Source: Desulfuromonadales bacterium (GTDB lineage: Bacteria; Desulfobacterota; Desulfuromonadia; Desulfuromonadales; BM103). Taken from it: a stretch of DNA of 24,787 nt. The stretch spans positions 1 through 24,787 of the forward strand of contig DAOWJU010000016.1 of NCBI GenBank assembly GCA_030640215.1, in the 5' to 3' direction. The position numbers and the translations under genes are program-made. Numbering within the stretch: position 1 is the first letter of the stretch; each line of letters opens with the position of its first letter. Of this stretch, positions 1-6,801 are shown piece after piece. Below the pieces are notes generated by a model. It made no database searches. It saw only the letters and a list, made by a program, of their open reading frames with translations, and was not told where the DNA came from.

Positions 1-606
1 CACCATCATTTTGTTCTTATCTGCAAGCGCCTTGTTCTTGTTGTCGATCTTCCTTCTAATCGCCTGTTCAACGGTATATGAATCGATCACCTGATCTTTT
101 GGAGCAATTTGGACCACGCCGAGATCGGAACCAGAGGCCGCTTTCTTTTTCTTGTTAGCTACTTTGACTCTTTTCATGCCAACCGGCTTGACATAAGAGG
201 CAATCTCGACGCGACGTTCCTTTTTAGGGTCGTTAGAACTGGCAAGCAAATCGCCATAACCGGTCAGGGTAACCTCTGCTGGCAGACCATTGGCTTCAAT
301 CAGGACGGCAACAGAGCGGGCGCGAAAGAAGGAGAGATGAAAATTCTGTTCCTGGTCCCCTTCCGGGCTGGAAAAACCTTCTACGCGAATCATGCGTCCA
401 TTCTTCTGAAGTTCTCGAAGTTTATCGATGGTCCCAGAGAGACGCTTCCGCTCACTGCTGCTTAGATCTTCATTGTTGGATTGAAAGTAGAGAGTTGTAA
501 CAATCTCCCGACTCTTGACGAACTCGTCAAAGCTGGCCCCACTCTTACCAAAAGCAAGCGGAGAGCTAACGCACATCAGTACCACAATAATGGCTAAAAA
601 TCGCAC
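1..606 (-). CDS. OmpA-like domain envelope protein (C-terminus cut by window edge)
   Basis: The reading frame stays open to the window edge, giving 202 residues. A GTG start at 606-604 is chosen because AGAGGGG sits 6 bases upstream and the protein then begins directly with a signal peptide (MRFLAIIVVLMCVSSPLAFG). In-frame ATGs at 627 and 636 would add a polar stretch before it and lack a good ribosome site. About residues 30-135 look like an OmpA/MotB peptidoglycan-binding domain: a TLYFQSNNEDLS strand, VEGFSSPEGDQEQN, FFRARSVAVLIEANG, and a closing GYGD...KKERRVEI. The usual Asp and Arg that hold diaminopimelate are only partly recognisable. A basic linker (KKKKAASG) follows, then a tail with VEQAIRRK that resembles the tail of the neighbouring OmpA protein. 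It lies 36 bp after that gene, so the two are probably co-transcribed. The role is likely envelope anchoring; the exact function is unknown. Confidence 0.75.
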   Translation of the reverse strand, partial: MRFLAIIVVLMCVSSPLAFGKSGASFDEFVKSREIVTTLYFQSNNEDLSSSERKRLSGTIDKLRELQKNGRMIRVEGFSSPEGDQEQNFHLSFFRARSVAVLIEANGLPAEVTLTGYGDLLASSNDPKKERRVEIASYVKPVGMKRVKVANKKKKAASGSDLGVVQIAPKDQVIDSYTVEQAIRRKIDNKNKALADKNKMMV

Positions 607-642
607 AATTAACCCCTCTTTGTTCATGCAGTTCATCACTCG

Positions 643-2271
643 TTACTTTACCTTGTCAATCTGGCTGAAGACACCAACTGGTTTCGCCGTTTCAGCCCGG
701 GTTTTTTCCATGATGGCCTGCTCGATCGCAAGTGGATCAACACCGGGATCCTTTTGCAGCAAGACACTGTCATCACCGATCGTAGTAGCGTCGGACGGTT
801 CAACCTCAAAAGCTTCATAACCATCAGGCACCAGAATAAGAAGTTCTACGCGACGATTCCGAGAACGCCCTGCATCAGTGGAATTCTCGTCAATCGGACG
901 ACTTTCACCATAACCCTTGACAAAGATCCTTGCCGGGTCAAATCCATCGCGCAAAACCAGGTGGGTCGCTGCTACAACGGCTCGTTTAAATGAGAGGGTC
1001 TGATTGTATATGTCAGAACCAACATCATCGGTGTGACCTTCAATACTGACAATAAAGAATCTGTTTTCCTTGCGGAGTTCCTCCGCTACCAGAGAGATGG
1101 ACCTGCGCCCCTCTTCTGAAAGACCCCACTGGTTGAAAGAAAAAGAGAGTTCAGGAAAACGAAATTGGCGGAGCAGTTTGGTTGGGAAAGGCTGGTCCGG
1201 AAGAGACGTTTTTTGCCTCGAAGCCTGGGAGCCCATTGGTCCGATTGGCGAAACGTTAAGAGACCCGACCCCTGGAGCCATAAGGCGATCTGACGGATCG
1301 ATGATAACGGCTTTATTCGGGTTCTTTATGGGGACTTCCAGATGACTGATCGGTGATTCTGCAACCGACGCCCTTGCAATCAAAGAAGTCAATATTCTGA
1401 TCTTACTCACCTTGATTGGCTCAGGTTGTTCATCCAACAGGTCGTCTTCCTCAACCATCTTGGGAACAGGTCTGTTATAAGTACCGACCCCTTGACAGGT
1501 TGTCATGCCAAGAAGGATACGCCAGTCAGGACTTGCATCAGAGAGTCCTACTGAGCCACCAAGATTCATCGTTAAATGGGGAGTTATAAAGTATTGAAGT
1601 CCGGCAGAAACTTCGCTCGGCTCGCCAAGGCCGGAAATCTTTTCAGACTCGATAGAGGCCTCGGCAATCAGACGTAAGCGTGTGGCAAGAGAATACTCAA
1701 CCCCGCCACCAAACAGGACTTGATCGTCATAATCAATGGAACCGGGAGAATCGTTGACAGCGTACCCTACGTTGCCGTGGATAGCAAAAGTATCCTTCTT
1801 GATCGTAGCGATGAAACGACTGACATAATCCGTGAGCCCATCAAAATCCGGATCGTCAGAAATCGAACGACGACCTTGCAGATCAACAGCCAGACGAAAG
1901 CGGTCCGACCGTTTACCGTAAACACGAAACTTAAATCCGACATTCGCAGAGCCACGCCCGCTACTGTCCTCATCGCCATTAAAGAGCAGGTTTGGATAGG
2001 AGCCGTACACTTCCATAAAGGTACCGAGGCCCATGGTAAGGGTTGCCGGAATGATCGTGCTTGAAGAACTGGAAAGACTGGAGTCAGTGTCGACCCCATC
2101 AGAGCAGTTAGCCCAGAGACCGACACAGATATTACCCTCGTTAAGGGTTTGAGCTGTTGGTTGTGTAAGCAGCCCCGTGTCACCAAACTGGGTAGACGTC
2201 GCTTGGGCTATGGAACCAGCCAGCAACGAAAAAGACAGGGACAAACAAAGTAAAAAAACAAAACGGAGCAT
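643..2271 (-). CDS. OmpA family outer-membrane protein with N-terminal beta-barrel-like region
   Basis: From the ATG at 2271 the protein has 542 residues and a textbook signal peptide (MLRFVFLLCLSLSFSLLAG...AQA). Residues about 30-270 alternate aromatic and polar positions with many Gly (VGFKFRVYG, LFGGGVEYSLATRLRLIAEASIE, SAGLQYFITPHLTMNLGGSVGLS), as in an outer-membrane barrel. A Pro/Ser-rich linker follows. Residues about 390-490 form an OmpA C-terminal domain with SIEGHTDDVGSDIYNQTLSFKR (split here as SIEGHTDDVGSD and YNQTLSFKR), GYGESRPI and a closing RSRNRRVEL, which predicts peptidoglycan binding. The start is ambiguous: a TTG at 2340 has a closer AAGGA ribosome site just after the upstream stop and would add 23 residues, while the ATG gives the better signal peptide. 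The tail contains IEQAIMEK, similar to the next gene's tail. It is the second gene after the carbonic-anhydrase-like gene, with a gap of 8-77 bp depending on the start. Confidence 0.85.
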   Translation of the reverse strand: MLRFVFLLCLSLSFSLLAGSIAQATSTQFGDTGLLTQPTAQTLNEGNICVGLWANCSDGVDTDSSLSSSSSTIIPATLTMGLGTFMEVYGSYPNLLFNGDEDSSGRGSANVGFKFRVYGKRSDRFRLAVDLQGRRSISDDPDFDGLTDYVSRFIATIKKDTFAIHGNVGYAVNDSPGSIDYDDQVLFGGGVEYSLATRLRLIAEASIESEKISGLGEPSEVSAGLQYFITPHLTMNLGGSVGLSDASPDWRILLGMTTCQGVGTYNRPVPKMVEEDDLLDEQPEPIKVSKIRILTSLIARASVAESPISHLEVPIKNPNKAVIIDPSDRLMAPGVGSLNVSPIGPMGSQASRQKTSLPDQPFPTKLLRQFRFPELSFSFNQWGLSEEGRRSISLVAEELRKENRFFIVSIEGHTDDVGSDIYNQTLSFKRAVVAATHLVLRDGFDPARIFVKGYGESRPIDENSTDAGRSRNRRVELLILVPDGYEAFEVEPSDATTIGDDSVLLQKDPGVDPLAIEQAIMEKTRAETAKPVGVFSQIDKVK

Positions 2272-2348
2272 AAACCGTGAAGGATCCTTAATTAAGTTAA
2301 CAAACCTGCTATTTTTAACATTGAGAAACGACAAAATCAACAGATCCT

Positions 2349-2861
2349 TTACGCTTGTGGTCGATAATCTTCCTGATACCGAATATAGCGCTCAGCAATC
2401 GCATGAATATCCTTGCATTCATCCTCCGTCAGCACCCTTTTCACGCGAGCCGGACTACCCATAACCAGAGAACGTGGTGGTATTTGCGTACCCGGTGCGA
2501 CAACTGAGCCAGCGGCAACCAGTGACGAAGCACCAATAACAGCACCATCCAGAACAATGGCTCCGATACCGATAAGGCTTCCATCGTGAACGGTACAACC
2601 GTGCAGGGTTACACTGTGACCGACTGTGACATCATCACCGATAACAGTTGGGTGAGTCTTTCGGGTGACATGAATAACCGAACCGTCCTGGATGTTGGTT
2701 CTGCTGCCTATACGAATAAAATTAACATCACCGCGAACGATGACGTTGAACCAGAGGCTCGAGTTCTCACCTACTTGAACATCACCGATAACGCAGGCAT
2801 TGGGCGCAACAAAAACCGACGTATCAAGCTGTGGCGTAATTCCTTTATGTTCAAGTATCAT
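2349..2861 (-). CDS. Gamma-carbonic-anhydrase-family hexapeptide-repeat protein (YrdA/PaaY-like)
   Basis: The 170-residue protein is a left-handed beta-helix: hexapeptide repeats with I/V every sixth position run through residues 18-135 (FVAPNACVIGDVQVG, IGSRTNIQDGSVIHV, VIGDDVTVGHSVTLHG, SLIGIGAIVLDGAVIG). His64, His82 and His87 have the spacing of the zinc ligands in the gamma-carbonic-anhydrase-like family, and the RGDVNFIRIG signature is intact. Family members are homotrimeric, cytoplasmic metalloproteins; some hydrate CO2, others have no known activity, so catalysis is not assured. The length is typical. The ATG at 2861 has AAGAGGT about 11 bases upstream. It is the first gene of a likely three-gene minus-strand unit with the two OmpA-domain genes; the stop codon is followed directly by AGGATCTG. 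Confidence 0.9.
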   Translation of the reverse strand: MILEHKGITPQLDTSVFVAPNACVIGDVQVGENSSLWFNVIVRGDVNFIRIGSRTNIQDGSVIHVTRKTHPTVIGDDVTVGHSVTLHGCTVHDGSLIGIGAIVLDGAVIGASSLVAAGSVVAPGTQIPPRSLVMGSPARVKRVLTEDECKDIHAIAERYIRYQEDYRPQA

Positions 2862-2910
2862 AAATCCAAAAGACCTCTTAGAATTATTCTGTTAAATCAT
2901 ACCTTTACCT

Positions 2911-2926
2911 ATCAATTATCGTGCCA
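2911..2926 (-). promoter_or_regulatory. Candidate sigma54 promoter of the gamma-CA/OmpA unit
   Basis: On the minus strand the sequence reads TGGCACG-ATAA-TTGAT. The -24 element TGGCACG is a perfect match to the sigma54 consensus and the -12 element TTGA misses only the final C of TTGC, with correct spacing. It lies about 50 bp upstream of the ATG at 2861, a normal distance. The missing -12 C is a real weakness, and no enhancer was identified. The rest of 2862-3033 shows no gene. Confidence 0.3.
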
Positions 2927-3033
2927 TCAACAAGAGCTCTCAATAGAAACAATGCATCAATAAAAAGCCTTCTGTTTTCAGGTGCTTGTGAGTGGCCAAT
3001 AGAGACATGAAAAAGTTAAGGCCGAGTAAACGC

Positions 3034-3068
3034 AAAAAGGCCGGGAAAACACTGGCTGTTTCCCGGCC
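3034..3068 (-). terminator. Rho-independent terminator of the HU/IHF gene
   Basis: The arms GGCCGGGAAA (3039-3048) and TTTCCCGGCC (3059-3068) are perfect 10-bp complements around a 10-base loop. On the minus strand the stem is followed by TTTTT, 27 bp past the stop of the HU/IHF gene. Confidence 0.88.
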
Positions 3069-3095
3069 TCAATACTGTTATAGCACTGAATTCTT

Positions 3096-3377
3096 TTAAC
3101 TCTTGTTGTTGACCTTGTTCCGCAACTCCTTGCCGACCTTGAAGAAAGGCAACTTTTTGGGCCGGACCTGGATCACCTCGCCGGTTTTCGGATTACGGCC
3201 CATATAAGCCTGATAATCCTTGACCACAAAACTGCCGAAGCCTCGAATTTCTATACGCCCACCAGATGTCAGAGTGTCCGACATGGAGTCGAAGACAATA
3301 TTAACTATTTCCTCTGATTTTTTGTAGGTAAGGCCATTGCGGGAGGCCAAGGCTTCCACGAGTTCTGACTTGTTCAT
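3096..3377 (-). CDS. HU/IHF-family DNA-binding protein (IHF-beta-like)
   Basis: The protein is a 93-residue nucleoid-associated protein that bends DNA as a dimer. It begins MNKSELVEALASR and has the family features in order: two N-terminal helices, the IEIRGFGSFVVKDY strand segment, and the DNA-binding arm YMGRNPKTGEVIQV ending PKKLPFFKVGKELR. The arm proline (RNP) that intercalates between base pairs is present. Length and the MNKSELV opening favour the IHF-beta branch over HU, but sequence alone does not settle this. The ATG at 3377 is chosen over an upstream in-frame start at 3398 because GGAGGTGTAT directly precedes it. The gene is monocistronic, with its own promoter at 3463-3490 and terminator at 3034-3068. 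Confidence 0.93.
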   Translation of the reverse strand: MNKSELVEALASRNGLTYKKSEEIVNIVFDSMSDTLTSGGRIEIRGFGSFVVKDYQAYMGRNPKTGEVIQVRPKKLPFFKVGKELRNKVNNKS

Positions 3378-3462
3378 ATACACCTCCAAACAAAGCATTA
3401 TGACGCTATCTCAGGCCTGCTGATCGTGATAACCCACACAAAAAGACCCGAGGACTACATCC

Positions 3463-3490
3463 ATACTACTGTGTCATCAGGGGGTGTCAA
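3463..3490 (-). promoter_or_regulatory. Sigma70-like promoter of the HU/IHF gene
   Basis: Minus-strand TTGACA (3485-3490), a 16-base spacer and TAGTAT (3463-3468) lie 86 bp upstream of the start at 3377. The -35 box is perfect and the -10 box matches four of six. The 3399-3552 gap holds nothing else recognisable. Confidence 0.5.
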
Positions 3491-3552
3491 GTCCATCGAC
3501 CAGTATTTTCAGTGGGTTGTAGCGTTCAGATGATATTTAACTGGTTTGTGAG

Positions 3553-4119
3553 TCAGATGGTTGTGAATGGAGACAATGTCCAGATGATACGCGCATCGTC
3601 ATCTCCGACATTATCCCAACGGTGCGGCAGGTGCGATTTAAAGGAAAGACTGTCACCAGCGGACAGGGCGTATTCTTCACCCGCAATTGTAACTCTGAGA
3701 GAGCCATCGATTAAAAAGATCAGCTCATCACCTGGATGATACATATTTTTCTGGCCGCTGGTCCCACCTTTAGGAACAGTACAGAGGAAGGACATGAACT
3801 GCGGGTCACGTAAGCCCGAAGTGAACGACTCAGTGTGCATATTATCCTCATCGTCATAAACAGTTGTGTCGCGCTGCCCCGGCGATGAATGGACAATTTC
3901 GTGAGTCGTAGAGATCTCTTCAATGAAATAATTGATACTTTTATCAAAAACGGCGGCAAGCTTCATCAGGATCTCAACCGAAGGTATAGTCAAACCACGT
4001 TCAACCCTGGAGATCATATTTGAAGAAACTTTGGATTGTGCTGCCAGCGACTGGATAGTCATATCATTTTTAAGACGGATTGCTTTAAGCTTTTTGCCAA
4101 CAATTTTCTTCAATTTCAT
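3553..4119 (-). CDS. XRE-family transcriptional regulator with C-terminal cupin (second of a tandem pair)
   Basis: The protein has 188 residues. Residues 5-65 form a helix-turn-helix of the XRE/Cro type (GKKLKAIRLKNDMTIQSLA, then SKVSSNMISRVERGL and PSVEILMKLA), and residues about 105-185 a cupin_2 barrel (HPGDELIFLIDGSL...ALSAGDSLSF...PHRW). This architecture is typical of cytoplasmic regulators that sense a small ligand or metal in the cupin. About half of its residues match the upstream neighbour, and about 70% in the HTH, so the pair arose by duplication. The gap between them is 33 bp, consistent with one transcript. The start at 4119 is preceded by GAAGAGA. The ligand and target are unknown; the divergent biotin genes are the obvious candidates. 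Confidence 0.88.
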   Translation of the reverse strand: MKLKKIVGKKLKAIRLKNDMTIQSLAAQSKVSSNMISRVERGLTIPSVEILMKLAAVFDKSINYFIEEISTTHEIVHSSPGQRDTTVYDDEDNMHTESFTSGLRDPQFMSFLCTVPKGGTSGQKNMYHPGDELIFLIDGSLRVTIAGEEYALSAGDSLSFKSHLPHRWDNVGDDDARIIWTLSPFTTI

Positions 4120-4152
4120 AGCGTGTTCTCTTCAATGATTGTGTTTATTGTT

Positions 4153-4716
4153 TCAATTCAGGCTTGGAGCCGGAGAGACAACCCAGAGGACATGAGTTTT
4201 ACCTTGATGCAGGTTGCGCCAGCGATGCGGAATTGAGGCTTTAAAGACAATGGAATCACCTTCTGCAAGTTCGTAACGATCCCCCTCGATAACAAACTCC
4301 ATGGAGCCTTCAAGAACAAGAGCAAATTCTTCACCGGTGTGAACCATACCACCGTCTCCACTGCTACATCCCTCTTCAACGGTATCGAAAAAAACGGTGA
4401 AATTAGGATCACGCAGACCTTGCGTCAAGCTGATAATCTGATGCTTGTCTTCAAAGAAGAAGATAGGCTCACCCTGGCCTTTTTTGGTGTGGATGATGGT
4501 AGAACCCTTCTCAGCTTCCTCGACAAAGTAGTTGATACTCATACCAAAAGCACTGGCAAGTTTAACGATGATTTCAACAGAAGGGGTCGTGAGACCGCGT
4601 TCTATTCTTGAAATCATATTCGAAGAGACACTGGAGCTGGCAGCGAGCTCCTGTATAGTCATGTCATTGCGTAATCTTGTCGATTTCAGCTTTTTGCCTA
4701 TTAACTTTTTAACCAT
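4153..4716 (-). CDS. XRE-family transcriptional regulator with C-terminal cupin (first of a tandem pair)
   Basis: This 187-residue paralogue of the following gene has the same layout: HTH at residues 5-65 (LRNDMTIQELA, SSVSSNMISRIERGL, PSVEIIVKLA) and cupin at about 105-180 (HTGEEFALVLEGSM, YELAEGDSIVF, IPHRW). The ATG at 4716 aligns with the paralogue's start and lies 10 bases after GGAG; a GTG at 4722 is the alternative. The gene is divergent from bioB, 212 bp away, and has its own promoter at 4754-4782. By position it may autoregulate and act on bioBD, which is inference only. Sensor domains have diverged more than the HTHs, so the two proteins may read different signals at similar DNA sites or form heterodimers. 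Confidence 0.88.
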   Translation of the reverse strand: MVKKLIGKKLKSTRLRNDMTIQELAASSSVSSNMISRIERGLTTPSVEIIVKLASAFGMSINYFVEEAEKGSTIIHTKKGQGEPIFFFEDKHQIISLTQGLRDPNFTVFFDTVEEGCSSGDGGMVHTGEEFALVLEGSMEFVIEGDRYELAEGDSIVFKASIPHRWRNLHQGKTHVLWVVSPAPSLN

Positions 4717-4753
4717 ATCCACTGGACTCCAATAAGTACAAAAATGAAATACC

Positions 4754-4782
4754 GTTCTAGCATTCAGACGTTAGCGTGTCAA
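4754..4782 (-). promoter_or_regulatory. Sigma70-like promoter of the XRE-cupin pair
   Basis: Minus-strand TTGACA (4777-4782), a 17-base spacer and TAGAAC (4754-4759) lie 38 bp upstream of the ATG at 4716. The -35 is perfect, the -10 four of six. Confidence 0.5.
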
Positions 4783-4786
4783 CGAA

Positions 4787-4815
4787 ATATGTACCATATT
4801 TAACATAAATAGTAC
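4787..4815. promoter_or_regulatory. AT-rich overlapping inverted repeats, candidate operator
   Basis: Two overlapping dyads sit between the divergent promoters: ATATG-TAC-CATAT (4787-4799) and TATTTA-ACA-TAAATA (4797-4811), the latter flanked by GTAC on both sides (4791-4794 and 4812-4815). Such symmetry just upstream of an HTH regulator's own -35 box fits an XRE operator. There is no direct evidence of binding. Confidence 0.35.
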
Positions 4816-4823
4816 GAAGCCAC

Positions 4824-4854
4824 TCGTTAACCATGCTGACGTCAGGGTTGACAA
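4824..4854. promoter_or_regulatory. BirA-like inverted repeat over the bioB -35 box
   Basis: The half-sites TCGTTAACC (4824-4832) and GGTTGACAA (4846-4854) match the biotin repressor consensus halves TTGTAAACC and GGTTTACAA at 7/9 and 8/9 positions. The 13-base spacer is slightly shorter than the 14-16 I recall for known sites. The right half contains the -35 box of the bioB promoter, the position expected for a repressor. A perfect 10-bp palindrome CTGACGTCAG (4836-4845) lies between the halves. Confidence 0.4.
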
Positions 4855-4876
4855 TTCCCGTGTCATCACTGATAAT
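4848..4876 (+). promoter_or_regulatory. Sigma70-like promoter of bioBD
   Basis: A perfect TTGACA (4848-4853), a 17-base spacer and GATAAT (4871-4876, five of six) lie 52 bp upstream of the bioB ATG. This is the best sigma70-type promoter in the window. Confidence 0.7.
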
Positions 4877-4928
4877 TCGGCCTCAAAATCAATCGGCTGT
4901 CTCTTAAGCCAATCTACGGGAGTTTTCT

Positions 4929-5918
4929 ATGAACTATTGGCGTGACATACAACATGTCGTCGACATGGCCAGCGCGGGGCAATCACCGTCGCACACTCAA
5001 GGCGTTAGCATTCTTCGCTCCACAGGAGCTGAATACTCAGCATACATGGCAGGAGCCCACCATCTGAAAGAACTGTCTTTTGGCGATGTGGCTCAACTCT
5101 GCTCAATAATCAATGCAAAATCCGGACGCTGCCAGGAAAATTGTGCCTTCTGCGCGCAATCGGCTCATCACCAGTCATCACCACCTGTATATCCGCTGAA
5201 ATCACGACAGGAGATTATTGATGGCGCACGACAGGCAGAGAAAGAAGGCTCCCATTGTTATGGAATAGTGACGAGCGGGACCCAGCCTGAAGCCGGTGAG
5301 GAGTTTGACACGATTCTCTCTGCTATTCGCGAGATCCGCGAGCGCTTTGATGTTGAGCCCTCTGCTTCGTTAGGTTTGTTGACAGATGAGCTGGCGTCTG
5401 CGTTGGCCGAAGCAGGCTGCGTCACCTACCACCACAATCTGGAGACCTCCCGTTCTTTTTTTCCTCAGATCTGCACCACTCATGACTATGAGGAGGACAT
5501 CAATACAGTGAAGTTGGCCAAGGCGGCAGGGATGAAAGTCTGTTGTGGCGGCATCTTCGGTCTTGGAGAATCCGACGAACAGCGGGTGGAACTGGCAGAG
5601 ACATTACGTGAACTGGATGTTGACTCCGTACCGTTGAATTTTCTCAACCCGATCCAGGGGACTCCGCTGGAGGATCATCAATCGATCTCAGCCATGGATT
5701 GCGTTCGTGCCATCACCATGTTTCGCTATTTCCTGCCAAACAAACCGATCAGTGTCTGCGGTGGGCGCGAAACCAATTTGCGCGAGCTACAATCCTGGAT
5801 CTTTATGGCAGGTGCCAGCGGTACCATGGTCGGCAACTACCTAACGACCTCCGGCCGGGGCAGAGAAGTCGACATGCAGATGTTTGCCGATCTGGAGGTA
5901 AAAACTCATGGCTGTTGA
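4929..5918 (+). CDS. bioB: Biotin synthase (radical SAM)
   Basis: BioB inserts sulfur into dethiobiotin, the last step of biotin synthesis, in the cytoplasm. The 329-residue length is typical. The radical-SAM [4Fe-4S] ligands are Cys68, Cys72 and Cys75 in GRCQENCAFCAQSAHH. Family blocks follow in order: YGIVTSGTQP, SLGLLTDELA, YHHNLETS, KVCCGGIFGLGES, VPLNFLNPIQGTPLE, and near the end VCGGRETNLRELQ, which carries the conserved Arg associated with the [2Fe-2S] cluster. The ATG has GGGAG 7 bases upstream. The gene overlaps bioD by 11 bp, which predicts translational coupling. The upstream region has a strong promoter with a BirA-like operator. Confidence 0.97.
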   Translation: MNYWRDIQHVVDMASAGQSPSHTQGVSILRSTGAEYSAYMAGAHHLKELSFGDVAQLCSIINAKSGRCQENCAFCAQSAHHQSSPPVYPLKSRQEIIDGARQAEKEGSHCYGIVTSGTQPEAGEEFDTILSAIREIRERFDVEPSASLGLLTDELASALAEAGCVTYHHNLETSRSFFPQICTTHDYEEDINTVKLAKAAGMKVCCGGIFGLGESDEQRVELAETLRELDVDSVPLNFLNPIQGTPLEDHQSISAMDCVRAITMFRYFLPNKPISVCGGRETNLRELQSWIFMAGASGTMVGNYLTTSGRGREVDMQMFADLEVKTHGC

Positions 5919-6693
5919 GAAAGGCGGGGCTGTTGAGAAAATAGGGGCCGTTAATAAACCCATGGCTATTAATAAACCATGTCCGGCCATCTTCATCACC
6001 GGCACGGATACTGGCGTCGGCAAAACCCTGGTTGCTGCTGCACTGGCACGACACTTCTCTTCACAAGGGTTGAATGTCGGAGTGATGAAACCGATTGAAA
6101 CGGGTGTAGCGGACCGCAGTGGATTGGGAGCAGACGCCACCTTGCTTCAGTGGGCTGCCAATTCAGAAGATGACGCGGAGCTTATTTCGCCTTACCGCTT
6201 TTCGCAGCCAGTAGCGCCGTGCCAGGCGGCAGACTCAGCCAAAGAACAGATTGATGCTGATAAAATTTGCAAAGCATTTCAGGAGCTTCGACAGGGCAAG
6301 GATATTGTGCTCGTTGAAGGGGCCGGAGGCCTGATGGTTCCCATAAGAGGTGGTTATGTCATGGCAGATCTAGCCAGACAATTGGAGTTGCCGCTGCTGG
6401 TCATCAGTCACCCGCGACTTGGGACCCTGAACCATACTCTCCTGACAACCTTTGCAGCGCGCGCCATGGATCTGGAACTTAGCGGCTACATTATCAACCA
6501 GATGCCAGAAAATCCCGACGCTGCAGAAAAAGAAGCTCCTCACCTGCTCTCTTCACTGGCATCTGCTGACTTGCTGGGTGTTCTGCCCGAGGTCACAGGC
6601 TCAGACCAGGAGAAGGTCAAGTTGCTGGCCGAAAAGATAGATGGGTTGCCAGCATACCAATGGTTATTGAATGGCCTGGGTCTGCAACCGTAA
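5908..6693 (+). CDS. bioD: Dethiobiotin synthetase with repetitive N-terminal extension
   Basis: BioD closes the ureido ring of dethiobiotin from diaminopelargonate, CO2 and ATP. It shows the P-loop TGTDTGVGKT (residues 31-40), KPIETG (Lys61) and the VEGAGGLMVPI block (residues 136-146) with the Mg/ATP residues. The 261-residue length exceeds the usual ~225 because of an N-terminal extension of about 24 residues built from four 6-residue units (AVEKGG, AVEKIG, AVNKPM, AINKPC). GGAGG lies 9 bases before the ATG at 5908, inside bioB, supporting this start; an ATG at 5962, in the fourth repeat unit, would give a normal-length enzyme but has no clear ribosome site. bioA, bioF and bioC are not in the window. 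It ends at a shared terminator. Confidence 0.95.
   Translation: MAVEKGGAVEKIGAVNKPMAINKPCPAIFITGTDTGVGKTLVAAALARHFSSQGLNVGVMKPIETGVADRSGLGADATLLQWAANSEDDAELISPYRFSQPVAPCQAADSAKEQIDADKICKAFQELRQGKDIVLVEGAGGLMVPIRGGYVMADLARQLELPLLVISHPRLGTLNHTLLTTFAARAMDLELSGYIINQMPENPDAAEKEAPHLLSSLASADLLGVLPEVTGSDQEKVKLLAEKIDGLPAYQWLLNGLGLQP
5910..5981 (+). repeat. Four tandem 18-bp units at the 5' end of bioD
   Basis: The units start at 5910, 5928, 5946 and 5964 and follow the pattern GGCTGTTGAGAAA/GGCCGTTAATAAA plus 5 variable bases. Units 1-2 are near-identical (the first 13 bases are the same) and units 3-4 form a second closely related pair. All stay in frame. Confidence 0.85.
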
Positions 6694-6713
6694 TTTTTAC
6701 GGACATCAAACAG

Positions 6714-6753
6714 AAAAAAGCCGGGAACTGCGCACAAGCAGCTCCCGGCTTTT
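6714..6753. terminator. Bidirectional terminator between bioD and prc
   Basis: The arms GCCGGGA-CTGC and GCAG-TCCCGGC surround a small loop and are flanked by six A on the left and four T on the right, so the hairpin works on both strands for the convergent bioD (stop at 6693) and prc (stop at 6802). Confidence 0.88.
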
Positions 6754-6801
6754 GTATGATCATTTCAATATTGCTTCCCTTGTTTCGGGTTTGGAAGCAG
6801 G

